The notes under the pieces: generated by a model
Seen by the model: only the letters and a program-made list of their open reading frames with translations
Told to the model about the DNA's origin: nothing
Database searches by the model: none
Part shown: piece after piece, positions 60,557 through 64,000 of the stretch
Layout: the number at the start of each line of letters is the position of its first letter
How positions within the stretch are numbered: the first letter of the stretch is position 1
Origin: Syncephalastrum monosporum B8922
Lineage: Eukaryota; Mucoromycota; Mucoromycetes; Mucorales; Syncephalastraceae
DNA length: 64,000 bases
Assembly (NCBI GenBank): GCA_000697355.1
Contig: JNEN01001244.1
Location: 124,001-188,000 of the forward strand
Direction: 5' to 3'
Position numbers and translations under genes: made by a program

Positions 60557-63500
60557 TCAAGGCGAGATACGTCGCCGTACGTTCCTCCCATCTTCGTCGT
60601 CCTCCTCGTCTTCTTCATCCCTATCCTCGTTGTTGGCCTGGTGATACGGGCGATTGTGTTTCTCGTTCTCTTCTTCTTCATGTTCTTCGGGCTGAAACAT
60701 ATCCAACTTGATCTTAAAGTCGCGCGACGTGCTACGCTTCATGTATTGCATCATGTCCACTTTCGATTTGCGCGACAACTGTATCAAGTGCCGCTCAAAC
60801 TGCTCGACCGCGAAAATCAGGTTCGGGATCATCCTTGACTCGCGCACCACCTTTGCCATCTTGCCGCCGGCGATGCTGCCCACGCCGCGTTTTTTCTTTT
60901 TGCTCATAACAGGCGCCTCGATGTGCGAGAGTGTCTCGTGCTGCCCGTATATAGTCAGGAACCGGTACATTCGATCCGTCACCCCACCCGCCGTCGCCAT
61001 CAGATCAATAAAAGCCTGGCACACCCGCCGAGAACGCGTCAATTTCTGTTGTGCAACGTTTCCATGTGAGTCTATCGCATGCAGGCCTTTGCTTCCTTTT
61101 TTTTTTTTTTTTAACTTACAAACTTCACAGAGGTGAGCAACATGCGATACGTCTTGGAGAGCAGCTTCAGAAGGCTTTCGGCATAGATACCAGTCAGGAG
61201 TGCACGGCATGCTTCGCCCGCTATCGTCAGACGCGACAGCATGCGCTTCCACAGGTCGCCCTCAAATGCTGCCACCCGTTCCGTCTCATCTTCTTCTCCG
61301 TCTGCATCTGGCCAGAAGTGTGAGCTCTCGCGAAACTCTCTTTGAGGCTTTTTTTGTTTCCTTCGTGTTTGCTTTACCTTTCTGCTTGAGGCGGCTGACG
61401 CACCAGTTGAGCTCATCGACCGACTCATCCAGGAACGCAAACAACAGGACTGTAATGGTATTGCACGTCTTCTGGTTCAGCATAGCATGTGTGATGGAGA
61501 CTTCCGTGTCTTCTTGCGACTCGGTGACCTCAAGATCGCCTAGCACCTTGGGTATGTCGAGTGCAATATCCTGTATCGCATTGAAATCATCCACGTCCGC
61601 GCTCATGTTAATGTAGAGGTGAAACAGCTCGCGGGCCAGACCCGTATCTTCAATCGCCCTGTCCTTGATCAACGAGACAAGCCAAGAAAGCGTGTCCTTG
61701 ACACAGTCGCGGAAATCGTCCGCTTTGCGATTCAGCTGTTCAGACATAAACGCAACAATGCGTACCACGTTGGTAGCTTCTTTGTACAGCGGTGGTCGGT
61801 CATTGATGTATTTTGTAACGATATCCTGTATGTCTCGGGAATGAGTCGCAGCGCCTGCAGAGTATAGCACGAGCGCATACCTCGAATTGCTTGAGCACAT
61901 GACACACGGTCGCGTTGCGGCTGGCGCCAGAGCTGTCGGCGCGGGTTGGGTCTCCCGGATAAGCGAGTCGGGCCATGAAGGCGTCCGTCTGGTCGGGCCA
62001 TGCATGTACCACCGTCTCCAGCACAAGTCTTAATGCGTCAATCACCATACTCAACAGAGACGGACCCTGTCAGGACGATGAGTTCCTGCATGCTGCATTC
62101 TGCATCCTCTTACCTTTTTGGCCTGGTAATTCAGGAAGCTACTATCCGAGTCTTCTGTGTTTAGTATGTGCATATACACCTTGGCCAGATCGCCGCATAG
62201 TTGAAATGAGGCTTCGTCTTTCTCGATCTAGTTGGAAATATGAGAGGCCGTTCGCGTGGGTCTGTGGCAGACATTACCGTGTCGAGACAATGGTGGGTAT
62301 TAGAGACAATATATTGGATGAAGCTGATATCAGAGCGCAAGACACGCGAAGGTGTCTGTATGGTGCCTTGCATAAACATGCATTGTGACACCTTGGCCAC
62401 AAACGCAAACGACAAGACGGAGTATTCCGATACAAGCGTAGGCACCTTTCGACCTGTACGAAGCGTAATTAGAGAGTCATTTTTTTAAATTGATGATAGT
62501 GTACGCTTGCCTTTATCGTTGGTGACATTTTCTTTAAGCGTGCACAACAGCTCATCGTGCCTTTTGTAGAGGTTCAGCATCAACTCAAACGAATCCATAT
62601 TCTCGCCGCGCACAAAGAATTCATGTTCCATTGCAGCCTAGAGAAAAGAGAAAAGAAAAGAGAGAAACCCAAGTCAGCATGCTTGAAATAGGTCTTGTCT
62701 GGTGTCTACCTCATAGCATCCCAAGAGCAGCCGCGCTGACTGGTGATTGCGCGCACCGGCATGGGTGGCCAGGTCATAGCTGGCCGACTTGTCGAGTGCA
62801 TAATCCTCGAGCTGGTTCTTGGATAGGCGATGCGCGAGCGACTTAAACATGGCCTGGCACTTTTCTGCACAGTCTTGTGTGACTATAAAAGCCCGTCAGT
62901 ATCGCATTGAAGAAAAAGATTCTTTAAACTAACCTGTGTCGACGTCACCACTTTCTACCTCGCGGAGGGCTTTGAGAAGGGCGGCCAACAAAACATGTAC
63001 AGGCTCGGCCATTTTCCCACTCGACGCACCCTCCACGCAGGCTTGAAGTTTGATAGCGGATTGGATGCCTTCATCCGCCTCATAGACTTCCATAAACTAG
63101 TATGCTATTAGCGCAAAACAAAGCAGAGCCGCGCTACGGTTACCTGGGCACTCAAAAGTTCAAGAATGTCGCCGCGTAGTGACCCATATTTGACAAGCCT
63201 CCCGAGGCCTTCGTAGGCCGCCAGTCGGATATCCGACTGCTGGCCGAAACATCGGCGCAGTAAGGCTAAATATGCAGGTCAGAGCTTGCATCCATGCAAA
63301 GCCAATCTTTCACTTACCAAGCACTTCATAGGTGGATCCAGTTTCGGCTGCGTCGTCATGTTCGAGTTGCTCCTCAAGTAGACCCAGAAGACCTGTGACA
63401 GAAATCTTTCGACTATCCACATCTCTATCATTCAACATGAGTATTTTATCCTTCAGCCGTCAATAGCTCATTCACTTACCTGGAAAACATGCTTTTTCGG

Positions 63501-64000
63501 AGTACAAGCATTAGCGTATCGCGCAGCTGATCATTTGCTTTGGCTAACGGTTTAATGGCGAGCAAGAAGCGTTCGGCAATGGGCAGCGGGAGAAGGGTGA
63601 GATAGTCGAGGGTCTCTTTGAGCTAGCATACGCGCAGCATTTGAATTGAGGATGATGTTTTGCCAAATAGACTGCGTGCTTCCTTACATTTGGCGCAAAT
63701 GGTTCAATGGTATGTCGCTGCTCTTTGCAGATGCGTTCCAATAGTTTCAGGAACTGGGGTGCGCTGTTGGCCCTTGAGATGATGCGTGAAATAATTTGTT
63801 CCAGGACTTCTTGTCGGATAATGCGCTGGAGCTACACCAGGTGTCAGTATCATTATAAAGCCCATGTTATCTGCTTACTTTGAAAAGACGTAACAGGACC
63901 TGGGTCGCCAGGTCGACAATGGCTTCGTACGCATGGCTAAGCGTCGTACCTAGTTGATATTAGTCATAAGCACCTAGTCCATTTATTCTTTTCCTTACTC
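60557..64000 (-). CDS. FANCI: Fanconi anaemia group I protein (FANCI), partial
   Basis: FANCI pairs with FANCD2 to clamp DNA at interstrand crosslinks. The gene runs off the right edge; what is present covers roughly human residue 400 to the end in many short exons. Diagnostic segments are LRDTLMLVLRKSMFS then RDVDSRKISVTGLLGLLEE, where the Lys coded at 63406-63408 aligns with the monoubiquitinated human K523. Later come AIQDIALDIPKVLGDLEVTE, ELNWCVSRLKQK, LLSKTYRMLLTSVKF, AKVVRESRMIPNLIF, FERHLIQLSRKSKVDMMQY and MKRSTSRDFKIKLDMF, the family's most conserved C-terminal block. The tail is acidic and ends NVRRRISP, with a basic cluster as in other FANCI proteins. The loop after the ubiquitin-site Lys has no SQ/TQ motifs. 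Individual exon limits were not all verified. Confidence 0.92.

Overview
The window is eukaryotic nuclear DNA, most likely from an early-diverging filamentous fungus, with Mucoromycota/Mucorales the best guess. Most genes are small, densely packed and cut by many short introns (33 to about 260 nt, GTAAGT-like donors). Coding exons are GC-rich, spacers are AT-rich with long homopolymers, and promoters carry TATA boxes. The gene set is fungal: LRG1-type LIM-RhoGAP, a Dma1 FHA-RING ligase, branchpoint-bridging protein, a PDX1 vitamin B6 enzyme, a KRE9/KNH1-like secreted protein. It also includes FANCI, a Fanconi anaemia protein that is absent from the best-known yeasts. The lineage call is inferred from gene content and architecture; no alignment was possible.

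Layout. 0-10 kb: the 3' end of an NADP-isocitrate dehydrogenase gene, CDC27/APC3 (-), RhoGDI (+), mitochondrial bL12 (-) and complex I NDUFB9 (+) sharing a divergent promoter, and a poly-Asp secreted protein (-). 10-19 kb: sparse, holding only S-adenosylhomocysteine hydrolase (-), one copy of a dispersed ~210-bp repeat, a GC-rich possible gene relic and a small secreted peptide gene (+). 19.9-44.2 kb: a dense block with RAD17, RPF2 (-), TRM4, a polyol dehydrogenase, DMA1 (-), LRG1 (-), the branchpoint-bridging protein (-), PDX1, mitochondrial ketoacyl-ACP synthase, NIPSNAP (-) and an unrecognised 166-residue protein (-). 44.7-59.9 kb: a segment bounded by two inverted ~1.5-kb repeats carrying remnants of an IS630/Tc1-like transposase. 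Between them lie a molybdate transporter, COG6 (-), histone H2A.Z (-), DCC1 and an NmrA-like reductase (-). 60.6-64 kb: the C-terminal half of FANCI (-), running off the window.

Functional themes. Genome maintenance is well represented (RAD17, DCC1, FANCI, H2A.Z, and the mitotic regulators CDC27 and DMA1), as are mitochondrial functions (bL12m, NDUFB9, CEM1-type synthase, NIPSNAP). The genes are not co-functional operons. The less ordinary features are: an intron whose removal creates a PTS1-like peroxisomal signal; three GC-AG introns; a ketoacyl synthase intron lacking a usable donor at the conserved position; a shortened CDC27; the large inverted repeat; and the FANCI gene with a conserved ubiquitin-site lysine. 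I did not find an unmistakable new multi-gene system. Exon boundaries were read by hand from splice signals and reading-frame continuity.
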